The notes: generated from the letters alone by a model not told the origin. DNA of 64,000 nucleotides from Pirellulales bacterium (GCA_022841705.1 JALHQZ010000001.1:930001-994000); one strand, 5' to 3'. Shown: positions 1 through 9,942, counted from the first letter of the stretch. Numbers and translations: made by a program.

Positions 1-96
1 AGGCGGCAGATAGCTGAGAAGACAGGCGAAAACTTCCTCACCCCTGATTCTTGGACTAGGCATAATTGTTAGCCGACAGCCGATAGCTGACAGCCC

Positions 97-333
97 CTAC
101 ACTTCCAACTGCTTCCGCCATCCCTCTTCGTATTGCCGACTAAAGAGCAACTGCACCCGTTCGGCGCGGTCGACTTTGCCGTCCAGCAGCACGGCGAGCG
201 CTTGCTGGAGCGTTTTGTTCAGGTCGCTTTGCACGCCGCCGGCGCGGTCGAGGCGGTCGAGCGTGGCGGCGATTTCCAAAATCTTGCTGCGCAGCGGCAG
301 GAAGTCCCGGTTCCAAATTTCCTCGGCAGTCAT
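97..333 (-). CDS. Small conserved-looking hypothetical protein
   Basis: A 78-residue, mostly alpha-helical, charged protein with no signal peptide, membrane segment or Cys motif. It starts MTAEEIWNRDFLPLRSKI and has amphipathic heptad-like stretches suggesting a helical bundle. I do not recognise a family. It is divergent from the HEAT-repeat gene at 532, with about 200 bp between them that could hold both promoters. The reading frame is supported by sensible composition rather than by any motif. The first 96 bases of the window hold only short repeats related to a GATAGCTGA-type word and no gene. Confidence 0.6.
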   Translation of the reverse strand: MTAEEIWNRDFLPLRSKILEIAATLDRLDRAGGVQSDLNKTLQQALAVLLDGKVDRAERVQLLFSRQYEEGWRKQLEV

Positions 334-531
334 CGTTGGGGCTCCGAAGGTTGTTGTTTAGCTCTGTTGCTAGCGTGGCGATCGGCACGATCGGCACAGC
401 TTCCAAAGTGGTAACGGCAGCAGCGATTTTTCTGTACGTAATGCTCGCCACATGTCGAAGCCAGCGATACGCGCTGGTGCTCAATCGCACTCTGCTCCAC
501 CCTAATTCCTCGCCCCGCACTTCGCCACCCC

Positions 532-2172
532 ATGCCCGCCGAAATTGGCTATGCGCGAACTCTGCGGACGCTGCGGTTCACGCGGAACCCGGCGGCGGTG
601 GACCTGTTGTTGCTGGCCATCGAATCAGCGGAAGGGGCGATTCGGACCGGCGCCGCCGCCGTGCTGAGCACGCGGCGCGATCCCGGTGCGCAGCGGCGGC
701 TCGTTCAGAAATTCGCCGAATTGGCCCCCGACGTCCAGCAGGTCCTCACTCAAGTTCCGGTCCGTTCGCCGCTGCGCTTGGTGCTGCCGAAACTGTTGGC
801 TGAAGAAGCAGAAACCCTCTGCAAGCGGGCCGCCCAGGTGGCGGTGGCGTGTCACGATTTTCCCTCCCTGCCCGTGATGGTGGACCTGGCCACGCGGAGC
901 GAGCATCCTCAGGCTGTGATCCTGGCCACCACGGCGCTGCAGCTCGCTAAACAGTTGCATACCGCTTCGCAAGATTTTGCAGGAGGTAAGGAAACGCTGT
1001 TCGGCGATCCCGCTTTTCTCCGCCGCAGCGCGATCCAGTGTTTAGCGCAGGCGGTGGAAAAGTTTCCGCGTCATCGCCGGCTGGAACTTGTGGAAGCATT
1101 TTTGCTCCTGGCGCCGCACGATCACGAAACGCTCCTCGCCGCCGTACGGAGTGAAAATCATCCCGGGCATGAAGCGCTGCTGAACGTCCTGCGGTCGAGC
1201 CCTTCCGAAGGCGCCTTTGGTGTGCTGGTGGCGCTGCTGCACGATCGCGCTGCCCCCCTGGGGGTGCTGCAAACTTTGGCGGAGCGAACCGATCGCCCCT
1301 TCCTCAACTACCTTTGCGCGCAGGTGACCGACCCGCTCCCGCTGCGAGCGAGTGAAAACTGCCAGCGTTTGAAATTCTTTCGCTGGACTTCCGCCGAGGA
1401 TTCGGCCGTGCTGCTCAAGCTGGATGGTCGCCGGCAAGCGGCCGCGCTGCGGCTTGCGCTTGCGGCGGGGCTCGAACCGAAGCACCTCGTGCGGCTGTGC
1501 CGAACGCTGCTCGCCGATGGCCAACCCCAAGGGCGGCGCGCGGCCTGCAAGGCAATTGAGCATTTGCCCGACCCGCTGGCGATTCCTCTGCTAAAGGAAT
1601 TGCTCAGCGATGCCGATGCCGTGGTCCTGGCGACCGCCGCCGCGCAGCTTCGGAAACACGACTACCCCGATGCGCTGCCGGTACTTGTGGAACTTCTATC
1701 GCATCCGGCCGAGGAAGTGCGGAGCGCTTCGCAAAGATCGCTCCACGAACTTCGCTTCGCCGGATTCCGCGCGGCATATCCGATGCTCAGTCCGCGCGCC
1801 CGGGAAGTGGCCGGCGCGCTCGTCGCGAAGGCGGATCCGCACGCGCTCGAAGCCCTTAAGGCGGAGCTCACGGCGCCCGGCGTCAACCGGCGGATGCGGG
1901 CGCTCGAATATGCGGAAGTGATGGGCGTCGAGCGGCAGCTTGCGAGCGCCCTGATCGAACGACTGCAAGATAACGACGCCGGGGTCCGCGCTGAAGCGGT
2001 GCGGCTGTTGGGCCGACTCGAGGACGCGAGCGTGCTGCCGGCGGTCGCGACTCTCACGGCCGATCCGCACGCCACGGTTCGGGCGGCGGCGGAGAAATCG
2101 GTGGCCGAACTGAAGTCGCTCGAGGTTGCGGCGGCTCTGGTTCATCAACTGGCGCTGGAGTTCGAACCATGA
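532..2172 (+). CDS. HEAT-repeat protein
   Basis: A 546-residue alpha-solenoid protein. Helical repeats run through the whole length, clearest at the C-terminus, where units such as LIERLQDNDAGVRAEAVRLL and VATLTADPHATVRAAAEKSV repeat about every 31 residues with the D-x-x-V-R signature of HEAT/PBS-lyase repeats. There is no signal peptide and no catalytic motif, so it is probably a cytoplasmic protein-protein scaffold. Its stop codon overlaps the start of the next gene (ATGA), so the two are probably translated together and may act together. Confidence 0.8.
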   Translation: MPAEIGYARTLRTLRFTRNPAAVDLLLLAIESAEGAIRTGAAAVLSTRRDPGAQRRLVQKFAELAPDVQQVLTQVPVRSPLRLVLPKLLAEEAETLCKRAAQVAVACHDFPSLPVMVDLATRSEHPQAVILATTALQLAKQLHTASQDFAGGKETLFGDPAFLRRSAIQCLAQAVEKFPRHRRLELVEAFLLLAPHDHETLLAAVRSENHPGHEALLNVLRSSPSEGAFGVLVALLHDRAAPLGVLQTLAERTDRPFLNYLCAQVTDPLPLRASENCQRLKFFRWTSAEDSAVLLKLDGRRQAAALRLALAAGLEPKHLVRLCRTLLADGQPQGRRAACKAIEHLPDPLAIPLLKELLSDADAVVLATAAAQLRKHDYPDALPVLVELLSHPAEEVRSASQRSLHELRFAGFRAAYPMLSPRAREVAGALVAKADPHALEALKAELTAPGVNRRMRALEYAEVMGVERQLASALIERLQDNDAGVRAEAVRLLGRLEDASVLPAVATLTADPHATVRAAAEKSVAELKSLEVAAALVHQLALEFEP

Positions 2173-2582
2173 TTCCACTCCTCGCACAACAGGGACTGCT
2201 CGCCGCGGGCAAACTGGTCGTCAACGGAGGCGATAGCCCCTCCGCCTGGCGGCACATGGGCGATAAGTTCGATGGCCGGCGGGCGACGTTCGAGTGGTCC
2301 GAGATTTACGCGATCCTCGGCGTCCTGGTCTTGCTCGCGGTGCTCGCCGCGATTGCTTATGCCGGGCAGTGGCTCATCGAAAAGTATTCGCAGCAGCCGC
2401 ACCCGCGGCGGTTGTTTCGCGAACTCTGCCAGAATCATCAGCTTTCACGCCAAGAACGCCGGACGCTGCGGGAGCTGTCGCACAAACTTGACCACCCCGG
2501 CGCCCTGTTTGTGCGACCGGAGTTGTTAGGGGAAGATGCCGCGGTGTTGCGGGCGAAGTTGTTTGCGGATGTGATCGGTTGA
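2169..2582 (+). CDS. Small single-span membrane protein
   Basis: A 137-residue protein overlapping the upstream HEAT-repeat gene by 4 bases. A hydrophobic helix at about residues 40-63 (IYAILGVLVLLAVLAAIAYA) is followed by a basic, soluble C-terminal domain containing FRELCQNHQLSRQERRTLRE. A short, weakly hydrophobic N-terminus precedes the span. I do not recognise the family. Overlap with the HEAT-repeat gene suggests it could anchor that scaffold to the membrane, which is inference only. Confidence 0.7.
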   Translation: MIPLLAQQGLLAAGKLVVNGGDSPSAWRHMGDKFDGRRATFEWSEIYAILGVLVLLAVLAAIAYAGQWLIEKYSQQPHPRRLFRELCQNHQLSRQERRTLRELSHKLDHPGALFVRPELLGEDAAVLRAKLFADVIG

Positions 2583-2585
2583 CTG

Positions 2586-2668
2586 GTACGATGGGCTTCT
2601 CAGCCCGTCGGCCACAACTTTAGTTGGGGTGGTAACTGCTGCTCGACGGGCTGAGAAGCCCGTCGTAC
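2586..2668. repeat. Paired palindrome, family 1 copy A
   Basis: Two 25-base arms at 2586-2610 and 2644-2668 are inverted copies with one mismatch, separated by 33 bases. Each arm is itself palindromic around a GGGCTTCTCAGCCC core. It sits between two convergent genes, so it could act as a bidirectional terminator, but it has no T-tract. Related copies occur at 10059, 31904, 34708 and 40805. Confidence 0.85.
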
Positions 2669-2671
2669 ATG

Positions 2672-3733
2672 TTACACCTTCACGATCTTCCCCTTCGCCA
2701 AACTCTCCTCCTGCTTCTGGCACAGCACAATCGCGTCGAGCGCCAGCTCGCTGCCGAGTGCCGGATGCGTCTCGTTCTTGGTAAGACATCGCACAACATC
2801 CTTCAGTTCAGCGGCGAACGCGTGCATCGGGTCACCATCGGCAAGTTTTGGTCGAGTGGTCTTGCCGCGGTGATCGATGAGCGTCGGAGGGCAGAGGTAG
2901 GCCCCTTCGCCGCCGAGGATGCCGAACTCGAAGACCAGCGTCGCCCGTTCGAGGTGAATCTCAAACCCGTGCAGGAAGGGTCGGCCTTGTTGGGGAATCG
3001 TGCCACTGGTCGCCGCGACGGCGGGGCCATCGGCGCCCCCTGCTTCGCCAGAATTGTAGTCGAACTGCGTGTGCCAATGCGCGGCGAGACCGTTATGCGT
3101 GCGGCCGATCGTCTTCACACTCAGCGGCATGCCAAACAGCAGGCGAATGAAATGGGCGTCGTGCACGTGGAGATCGAGCATCGGCCCGCCGATGATCTCC
3201 GGATTCCAGTAGTTTTTCAGCCAGGCCGGATCGGAAATCACCCGCTTAAAACTGCCGCCGAGCAGCTTGCCATGCTTGCCGGAGCGGATTTCCTTCAGGG
3301 CCCACGCATACTCGGGGAAGTACGGTAAGACATGCCCGATGAGAAGCTGCTTGTTGGCTGCTGCGGCTGCTTTCGCCATCCGCTGGCAATCGGCCGGGGT
3401 GAGCGCCATCGGCTTTTCGCAGAAGACATGCTTGCCTGCTCTGAGCGCTTTCACTGCAATGTCGGCATGCAGCGCGGGCGGAAGCGTGATGTCAATCGCA
3501 TCGACGTTCTGATCGGCGAGCATGGCGTCGAGCTCGGTATAAGTTGCGACGCCGGCGAGATCCATCTGCGTCCCCTCGGGCCCAAAGTTGCCTTTGATGC
3601 CGCGCCAGTCGCCGGTCAGCCGCCGCTCGTCGCGCTCGCACAGCGCTGTGACCTTTACGCCACGCAACTTTTGATAGGAGAGGTAATGCACCATCCCCAT
3701 GAAGCCAATTCCAGCGATGCCGATACGAAGCAT
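2672..3733 (-). CDS. Gfo/Idh/MocA-family oxidoreductase
   Basis: A 353-residue NAD(P)-dependent sugar dehydrogenase-like enzyme. The Rossmann fingerprint GIAGIGFMGMVHY lies at residues 4-16, the family motif CEKPMAL at about 93-99, and a dimerisation/catalytic C-terminal half includes DLHVHDAHFIRLLFG, the usual substrate-pocket Asp/His region. No signal peptide or Tat motif is present, so it is cytoplasmic. I start at MLRIGIAG because upstream codons lack homology-like sequence. It precedes a TIM-barrel isomerase on the same strand, a common planctomycete pairing for inositol or unusual sugar catabolism; the substrate cannot be told. Confidence 0.9.
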   Translation of the reverse strand: MLRIGIAGIGFMGMVHYLSYQKLRGVKVTALCERDERRLTGDWRGIKGNFGPEGTQMDLAGVATYTELDAMLADQNVDAIDITLPPALHADIAVKALRAGKHVFCEKPMALTPADCQRMAKAAAAANKQLLIGHVLPYFPEYAWALKEIRSGKHGKLLGGSFKRVISDPAWLKNYWNPEIIGGPMLDLHVHDAHFIRLLFGMPLSVKTIGRTHNGLAAHWHTQFDYNSGEAGGADGPAVAATSGTIPQQGRPFLHGFEIHLERATLVFEFGILGGEGAYLCPPTLIDHRGKTTRPKLADGDPMHAFAAELKDVVRCLTKNETHPALGSELALDAIVLCQKQEESLAKGKIVKV

Positions 3734-3735
3734 AA

Positions 3736-3873
3736 GGGGGATTTGGGAATTAGAATTTAGGATATGGAAAGGAACTGTGTGGAGACGCGACACACGGGGC
3801 AGATTGAGTAAATGGTCATCGGTGAATGTTGACCGGCATCACCTAAATCCCAGTTCCCAATTCCCAAATCCCC
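3736..3873. repeat. Imperfect inverted repeat between oxidoreductase and isomerase genes
   Basis: Arms at about 3736-3760 and 3842-3873 share the complementary word GGGGATTTGGGAATT and a second block around ATTTAGG. They occupy the whole gap between the isomerase stop and the oxidoreductase start on the minus strand, so any transcript joining the two genes would carry a long hairpin. Confidence 0.65.
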
Positions 3874-3875
3874 TC

Positions 3876-4724
3876 TCAATCAACATCAATCTCTTTCTTT
3901 AACTTCCGCAACAACTCGAGCGCCGCGCCGATCTCCGCTTTTTGCCGGGCGGGCTCTTGCGGAATCTCGCGCTCGATCGTCAGCGGGCCGTTGTAGCCGA
4001 TGTCGAACAGGGCTTGCAGGAAGTTGGCGAAGTTCACGTCGCCAGCGCCGAGCGCCGTTTCCACACCCCAGGTGACGCCGGGCTGATCGCTCCACTTCGC
4101 GTCTTTGCAGTGAACGCTTCGCACGAACTTGCCGAGTTGGCGCAACGCCGGCAACGGCTCGCCGCAGCCGTAGAGGATCATGTTCGCGGGGTCGAAGTTG
4201 ATGGCGAGGTTGGGCCGGTCAACCGTCGTCAAAAACTTCAGTAGCACATCGGCTGGCTCTTGGCCAGTTTCAAGGTGCAGCGATTGCCCGCGCTCGGCCA
4301 ATTCGTCGCACACCTCGCGGGTGATTCGCACCAGGTCAACAAACGTCGGGTCGTTCGGTTCGTGCGGCACGAAGCCCAAATGCAGGCCCACCACCTTCAC
4401 GCCCAGCAGGTGCGCGAAGTGGGCAATCTCCCGCAGCTCAGCGGTTCGTTCGCTGCGCAACTCGGCCGGCGTGAGGCCGACTGTTTTGACCACGGTGGGA
4501 ATGTCGGCGTAACTTTCCCCTGCGAAGCCGGCGAAGACACACGAGATTTCAATCCCCAGCTTGCGGAGTTGCGATTGAAACCGCTCCGCGTGCGCGGCGG
4601 TGCGGCTTTCCTTGCTGGGCGTGTGAAGGTGAATGGTTGGCACGCCCAGTTCGTGCGCTACAGCCAACTGCACGCCGAGCCCTTCATCAATACTAGCGAA
4701 CACGCCGAGTGGCCAGCGGGACAT
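3876..4724 (-). CDS. Sugar phosphate isomerase/epimerase-like TIM-barrel protein
   Basis: A 282-residue member of the xylose isomerase-like TIM-barrel (AP endonuclease 2) superfamily. Metal-binding signatures are visible: GLHLGFVPH at about 115-123, LHLETGQE near 150, NFDPANMILYG near 176, VHCKDAKW near 200 and TIEREIP near 256. Such enzymes use divalent metal for isomerisation or epimerisation of sugars or inositol derivatives. It lies just upstream of the Gfo/Idh oxidoreductase on the same strand, and the two probably act in one carbohydrate pathway. No export signal. Confidence 0.88.
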   Translation of the reverse strand: MSRWPLGVFASIDEGLGVQLAVAHELGVPTIHLHTPSKESRTAAHAERFQSQLRKLGIEISCVFAGFAGESYADIPTVVKTVGLTPAELRSERTAELREIAHFAHLLGVKVVGLHLGFVPHEPNDPTFVDLVRITREVCDELAERGQSLHLETGQEPADVLLKFLTTVDRPNLAINFDPANMILYGCGEPLPALRQLGKFVRSVHCKDAKWSDQPGVTWGVETALGAGDVNFANFLQALFDIGYNGPLTIEREIPQEPARQKAEIGAALELLRKLKKEIDVD

Positions 4725-4956
4725 CGTGATTGTTCCTTATCGAGATTGAAGGAGCCCTCTCCGAGGCCACCTACATTTTGTGAAATGCCAACTTCCGCCC
4801 CCGATGGTACCGGCCCCCCCGCCGCCGTAGCAATACGCCGCCGTGAGGAGATTGATGACGCGGAAATTGGGCTGCTGGGCGAAAAACGCTTGTATTCCGT
4901 TCGCGGCCGCTTTACCATCAAGGCGTCAGGGGATGATCGTAACAGGAGGACTTCTC

Positions 4957-7242
4957 ATGTTCAGCTCGAATCGAGCCCTGGCGATTGTCTGCACTCTCGG
5001 CGCCGCGCTGGCGCCTCAATTCACTTTCGGCGACCAATTCACCTGGACCGGCGGCGCCGGCAGCACGGTGTGGGCCGACCCCGCCAACTGGGTGAACGTC
5101 ACCCCCGGCGGCACGGCCACCTTCCCCGACGCCGACGACAACGCCGCCTTCTACGCCAACCACCAAGTGACGAACGGCGCCGCCGCGAACCTCACCAACA
5201 GCGGCACGACCTGGATCGATCCGGGGACAGTCGCTATTCACGACGGGACAATCCTCAATCACGGGCTGATCTCTTACTCAGGGCCTCCTGCTTCAACTTC
5301 CGCGCTAGCCATCAACGGTTCGGTGCTGCTCACCGGCGCGGGCACGCTGCAGATGATACCGGGGATGACTTCACGGGTTAACAGTGCCGCCGCCTCCGGC
5401 TACGCCGCGATCGGTGCTTATGATCGGCTCACCAACGACACGCGACACACAATTCGCGGAGCCGGATCAATCTCGATCGACCTCATTAACCGTGGCGCCG
5501 TGGTTGCCGACACTCTCAAGGCCATCACAATTAACCGACCGACACTCACCTCGCGCTCGCTAGGAAGCGAAAATTATGGAGTGATGAGGGCTGCTAACGG
5601 CGCTTATTTGGAATTCAACGGAGTCACCCTGGACAATCGCGCCGGAATCTTGAGCGCTGACAATCGTGGGGAAGTGCGATTCAACAGTTCGAATATTCTC
5701 GGCGGACATTTCACAGGAAGTGCCGTATTTGACGCCGCAGTCTTGTCGAGCACAGCTACTTCAACAATTCGAGACGCGACCTTCTCAAACAACTGGATAG
5801 TTAGAACCGGCTTCCTCAATTTTGCTGGAATACTGCAAAATTCAGGGCTCATCAATCTGTCTCCAAGCAGCATAGGCATCGTGGATGTCGTAACTTTGAC
5901 CGGGTCAGGAGAGATTATTCTTGGCTCAACAATCAGAGCTGCCACTGCGAGTTCCGGAACAGCGGTTGATCTCCTTATAAATTCTTCGGGACACACGCTT
6001 CGAGTTGACCGCTTACTCTGGCCCAACGCCACAATCGAAACCGACTTTGTCAATCGCGGCGATATCATTATCCAAGGTTCGTCAACACCACGCGGCTCAG
6101 CCTCATTGACTCTCGGCAGAAGCTCGATAACAGGAAGCAACGTTAACGCTGGAAAGATTACCGCTCAAAACAATGCGATATTTAACGTATTGGGTGGTCG
6201 TCTTGACAACACGCAAGGGGAAATCGATCTCTCCGCTGGCGGGACCCTTTCTCTCGGAGGAAACGTCACGGTTTTCGGAGGCCAGATTCGAGGGGGACTA
6301 AACTCAACCGCGACAATTCAATTCAATAGTGCTTTAGCGCTGTTGGGAAATGTTGCGTGTACCGGGCAACTGAGCATCAATCCAACAGGGACCACGTTGC
6401 CAGCCGGTTTATTCGGTGCGATCACAAATGACGGACTGATTACCTCGCGGAACTTTGGACTTAGTGGGCCTGTCACTTTTTCGGGCGCGGGTGAACTCAG
6501 ACTGTTGAGTGGCAGCAACCTCTCCAACCTTGCGCCGAGTACCGGGACGCAGCTCCGCAATGGCTCCGCACATACAATCAGCGGAAGTTCCACGGTCAAT
6601 GTGCCGCTATTAAATGAGGGCCAGTTGCGGCCCGATCAGCTTGTAGTATCGCAGCTCATTCTCAGACCGACCTCGAAGTACATCGTAGCCCCAATCAGCT
6701 TGACAAGCTTCGGTGGGTCCACACAACCATCTACTCTCGGCGCGCCTTACGTTCTAGACGGGGCGCTTGTCGTCGACTTTAGCAAGCTCATCATCTCCGG
6801 TCAGCGCAGCTTCGATATCATTCGAGCGAAGGCAATCGATGGAGACTTTACCTCGCTCGTCGTCACCCCCACCGGATTGCCGTGGGTTGGGCCTGTGTCG
6901 TATTCAATCGTACGCGACCCGACAGGCGAAGGACCGAGTATCGTCCGCCTCACCATCAACAACGGCGTCAGCGGCCTCGCCGGCGATTTCAATAACGATG
7001 GCTACGTCGATGCCCGCGACTACACGCTGTGGCGTGACAACCAGACCGCCGGGCTGACGCTCGTCGCCAACGATCCCACGCCGCTCACGTTCGACGCCGC
7101 CGACTACGCCGTGTGGGCCGTCAACATGGGCCGCTCGTGGCTGGGCGCCCCGGCGACGCCGGTGCCAGAACCGCACGCCGCGCTGTTCTTGTTGCTCGCT
7201 ATCGGTGCGCTGATGAGAGGGCGGTGCTGCGGCTGTGGATGA
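4957..7242 (+). CDS. Secreted autotransporter-like PEP-CTERM protein with dockerin-like repeats
   Basis: About 761 residues. The start is set by an AGGAGGA ribosome site at 4944-4950, six bases before ATG, giving an N-terminus MFSSNRALAIVCTLGAALAP that is a signal peptide. The body is a long Ser/Thr/Gly/Asn-rich beta-solenoid of the kind found in autotransporter-associated repeats. Near the C-terminus DFNNDGYVDARDYTLWRDN and a second DAADYAVW block resemble the two calcium loops of a dockerin type I module. It ends VPEPHAALFLLLAIGALMRG, a PEP-CTERM signal: PEP, hydrophobic helix, Arg. Predicted fate is export, exosortase processing and surface display. Divergent from the isomerase gene. Confidence 0.88.
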   Translation: MFSSNRALAIVCTLGAALAPQFTFGDQFTWTGGAGSTVWADPANWVNVTPGGTATFPDADDNAAFYANHQVTNGAAANLTNSGTTWIDPGTVAIHDGTILNHGLISYSGPPASTSALAINGSVLLTGAGTLQMIPGMTSRVNSAAASGYAAIGAYDRLTNDTRHTIRGAGSISIDLINRGAVVADTLKAITINRPTLTSRSLGSENYGVMRAANGAYLEFNGVTLDNRAGILSADNRGEVRFNSSNILGGHFTGSAVFDAAVLSSTATSTIRDATFSNNWIVRTGFLNFAGILQNSGLINLSPSSIGIVDVVTLTGSGEIILGSTIRAATASSGTAVDLLINSSGHTLRVDRLLWPNATIETDFVNRGDIIIQGSSTPRGSASLTLGRSSITGSNVNAGKITAQNNAIFNVLGGRLDNTQGEIDLSAGGTLSLGGNVTVFGGQIRGGLNSTATIQFNSALALLGNVACTGQLSINPTGTTLPAGLFGAITNDGLITSRNFGLSGPVTFSGAGELRLLSGSNLSNLAPSTGTQLRNGSAHTISGSSTVNVPLLNEGQLRPDQLVVSQLILRPTSKYIVAPISLTSFGGSTQPSTLGAPYVLDGALVVDFSKLIISGQRSFDIIRAKAIDGDFTSLVVTPTGLPWVGPVSYSIVRDPTGEGPSIVRLTINNGVSGLAGDFNNDGYVDARDYTLWRDNQTAGLTLVANDPTPLTFDAADYAVWAVNMGRSWLGAPATPVPEPHAALFLLLAIGALMRGRCCGCG

Positions 7243-7430
7243 AGGCAAGTCTCAGGCGAGGCAACTTCGTCCTGCAGTGATTGCAAACAGACGCCCTCTA
7301 CGGTTAACCGTCTGCGTCAATTTGGCCATCCTGTGGCAATGTGGCGCCTGTGGCAAATGTCGTTCTTTGAATCGGCGAGTTTGTGGCCCCGAAATCGCGG
7401 CCTCCCGCAATCTGGCCAATTTAACTCCGG

Positions 7431-8324
7431 CTAGAACACGGGCTCGCCATCCACCGTAATCTCACCGCTGACCTGATCGAACGGCATCACACTCCGCTTA
7501 TCGATATCGCTCTCGAGAATCGCGATGCGGGCCGAGCCTTCGCTGCGCACTTGGCTCACGCCGTTGTCGTAGCTGTTCGAGTTTCGCACCGTCACGCGGC
7601 TGCCGCCGCCGACGCTGAGTCCACTGCGGCCGTTGGCGCGCAGTTCCACGTTCACTAGTTCGCAATCGCGCACCAGTTCGTGGGCGTTAATGCCATCTTG
7701 CTGGAACCCTTGGATGATGAAGTTCTGCACCCGCACATGGTGCGTGTTGTACAGCGTGATGCCGGTTTGCAGGCCGGCGTGGCGGAGGTCGTACGAATCG
7801 GGCAGCCGGTTCGCTTCGGTGCGAACCAAAATCTGCCCCTCGGCGAGCGCCCACTCGAGCGGCCTGAGTTCTTGTTCGATCCCCATCGTGCTGGCGAGCA
7901 TCACTCGGGTGAGCGGCTTGCCAGAAACGAAGAGTTGTTGGTAGGTCAGCCGCCGCGGCCGCATCGCAAACACATCTCCAGCTGCGTGCCGCCACGCCCC
8001 TTGCTCCGCGACGACCGTGCCATCAAGCGTCGCGCCGCCGCCATCAACTACCAGCGGCATGTCACGCAAACCGCGCAAACAACGCCCCGCGATGCTCAGC
8101 TCTTCGCGATACGGTTCATCGGTCTTCGCCACGAAGATCTGGTCGCCCGGCATCGCCAGGCAGAGCGCCACGCGGATGCGCTTGAGCGGGCCATCTTTGC
8201 CTTTGGGCGTCGCGAGCCGACCGGACAGCGAATCGTTCCCGAAGGTGTTGTTGACGTACCACTCGCGCGCCGGAAGCGGGGCGGCAAGCATTGCAATAAC
8301 AAGCGTGAACAGCAACCGGCGCAT
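7431..8324 (-). CDS. Secreted right-handed beta-helix protein
   Basis: A 297-residue exported protein. Start MRRLLFTLVIAMLAAPLPA is a clear signal peptide preceded by AGGAGG six bases upstream. The mature part begins EWYVNNTFGNDSLSGR, the standard opening of planctomycete parallel beta-helix (pectate-lyase-fold) proteins, and later turns VRVQNFIIQGFQQDGINAH and NGRSGLSVGGGSRVTVRNS fit beta-helix coils. No catalytic residues of a specific lyase family are obvious. It may bind or cut polysaccharide. Same strand as the sugar dehydrogenase upstream. Confidence 0.82.
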   Translation of the reverse strand: MRRLLFTLVIAMLAAPLPAREWYVNNTFGNDSLSGRLATPKGKDGPLKRIRVALCLAMPGDQIFVAKTDEPYREELSIAGRCLRGLRDMPLVVDGGGATLDGTVVAEQGAWRHAAGDVFAMRPRRLTYQQLFVSGKPLTRVMLASTMGIEQELRPLEWALAEGQILVRTEANRLPDSYDLRHAGLQTGITLYNTHHVRVQNFIIQGFQQDGINAHELVRDCELVNVELRANGRSGLSVGGGSRVTVRNSNSYDNGVSQVRSEGSARIAILESDIDKRSVMPFDQVSGEITVDGEPVF

Positions 8325-8427
8325 GACGATCCTCCTTGGAGCGCCGAATGTGGCGCTGCGTATCTTGAGGGATCGACAAACAAGCTGCCGCACGCCACTG
8401 CTGTCCAACAAGCCGGCAGAGTCGGTG

Positions 8428-9942
8428 CTAGCGTGTCGCCCGCTTCACACCGCCGGCGATGACGAGCATCACCGCCGCCAACACGAGGGTTCCCGGCTCC
8501 GGCACGCTCGCCGCCGGCGGCGGCAACCGGTCGCGCCACATGGTGTAATCGGCCGCGTCGACCACGCCGTTGTTGCTGGCGTCCGCCGCGGCGGCGGTGG
8601 CGTTTGTGCCGTTGAATCGCAGCACCCAGCGGACGTGGTCGTTGGTGTCGACCACGCCGTTCAGATCATAGTCGGCCGTTGAAACCTGGTTCGTATTGAG
8701 TCGGCGGATGGCGCCGCCCACGAGGTCCGACAAGTACAGGTTGCCCGCTGCATCGCTATCGAGCGCCACGAATCGGCGACTGGCGTTATTCGCGGCAAGC
8801 CCAATTGCCGTGTTGTGGTTGGTGACCGTGCCGCTAGGATTTGCCGGGTCGAAGGACCAAATGTTGTCTGAGTTCGCGTCGGTGAAGAAGTATCGGCCCC
8901 GCAGGGACGGGTCGTTGCCACGATAAATCGTCCCGCCCGTGACCGAGTTCCCCTGCAGCGCAGCGGTGCCGTGGGCATACACGTAAACGGGATCGACGTT
9001 CCCGGGCGGCTTGGCGCCGCCAACTCCGCCGCTGGGCGTGGCCACCAGACCCTCGCGTAGCCGCCAACCGTAGTTTTCGCCCCCCGCGCTACTCGCTGAT
9101 TGGAAATTGATCTCTTCCCAGGTGTTCTGCCCCACGTCAGCAATCCACAAATCGCCCGTGGCGGCATCGAAACTATTGCGGAACGGGTTCCGCAGCCCGT
9201 AGGCCCAAATCTCATCATCCCCTGCCGCGTTGGCGCCGGACAGGAACGGATTCGTCGGGGGAATGGCGTAGTTCTTGGTGGCGTCAGTAGGGAAGTCATC
9301 GCCATTGACATCCACTCGCAGCATTTTTCCCAAGAGATTATTGGTGATGTCCTGCCCGTTCCCGGTGCCTGCCGTGTGCCCGGTGCCAAGATCGTCGCCA
9401 CTACCGCCGTCGCCCGAGGAGATATAGAGGTAATTGTCCTTCGGGCTAAAGCCAATCCAGCCCGCGTTGTGGTTGTCCTGGGGTTGGTCGAAGCGGAGGA
9501 CTTCCGTGTAGGAAGTATTCGCCACATCGGGATTTGCCGAGCGAGTCCCCTGCAGAATGCGTGTTTGGAACGGAATCGTGTCGTTGGCCGGCACGTCGTC
9601 GATCGTCATGTTCACATAAAACTTGCCATTGGTGGCGTAATCGGGGTGAAACGCCAGCCCCAAGAAGCCGCCTTCTCCCGCTTGGTCGAGGGTCGTGCCG
9701 CTCGGGAACGCAAATCCACTGAGGAACGGCGTTGGCAACACGGTATTAGTCGTGAGATCGATAATGCGGATCGAACCCCCGCGCAGCGCCACGTACAGCC
9801 GATTGGGATCCCCCGGCGCCACCGCCGTGAAGATCGGAGCGCTCAGCCCCGTGCCAACCGAAGTATTGCCCGAGAGCGCGGCCGTGGCCGATGAAGCGCA
9901 GGCGGCCAGCGCCGCCAGCGTAATAACTAAATGCCTGATCAT
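8428..9942 (-). CDS. Secreted PQQ-type glucose/sorbosone dehydrogenase-like protein with dockerin-like and PEP-CTERM tail
   Basis: About 504 residues. A signal peptide (MIRHLVITLAALAACASSAT) precedes a six-bladed beta-propeller of the soluble aldose sugar dehydrogenase family: GFLGLAFHPDYATNGKFYVN, YLYISSGDGGSGDDLGTGH, WAYGLRNPFRNSFD and GENYGWRLREG are the hallmark blocks. These enzymes oxidise sugars in the periplasm using PQQ. The C-terminus carries dockerin-like loops (YDLNGVVDTNDHVRWVLRF, NNGVVDAADYTMWRDRL) and then VPEPGTLVLAAVMLVIAGG plus basic residues, a PEP-CTERM sorting tail. The fusion implies a surface-attached enzyme. Confidence 0.9.
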   Translation of the reverse strand: MIRHLVITLAALAACASSATAALSGNTSVGTGLSAPIFTAVAPGDPNRLYVALRGGSIRIIDLTTNTVLPTPFLSGFAFPSGTTLDQAGEGGFLGLAFHPDYATNGKFYVNMTIDDVPANDTIPFQTRILQGTRSANPDVANTSYTEVLRFDQPQDNHNAGWIGFSPKDNYLYISSGDGGSGDDLGTGHTAGTGNGQDITNNLLGKMLRVDVNGDDFPTDATKNYAIPPTNPFLSGANAAGDDEIWAYGLRNPFRNSFDAATGDLWIADVGQNTWEEINFQSASSAGGENYGWRLREGLVATPSGGVGGAKPPGNVDPVYVYAHGTAALQGNSVTGGTIYRGNDPSLRGRYFFTDANSDNIWSFDPANPSGTVTNHNTAIGLAANNASRRFVALDSDAAGNLYLSDLVGGAIRRLNTNQVSTADYDLNGVVDTNDHVRWVLRFNGTNATAAAADASNNGVVDAADYTMWRDRLPPPAASVPEPGTLVLAAVMLVIAGGVKRATR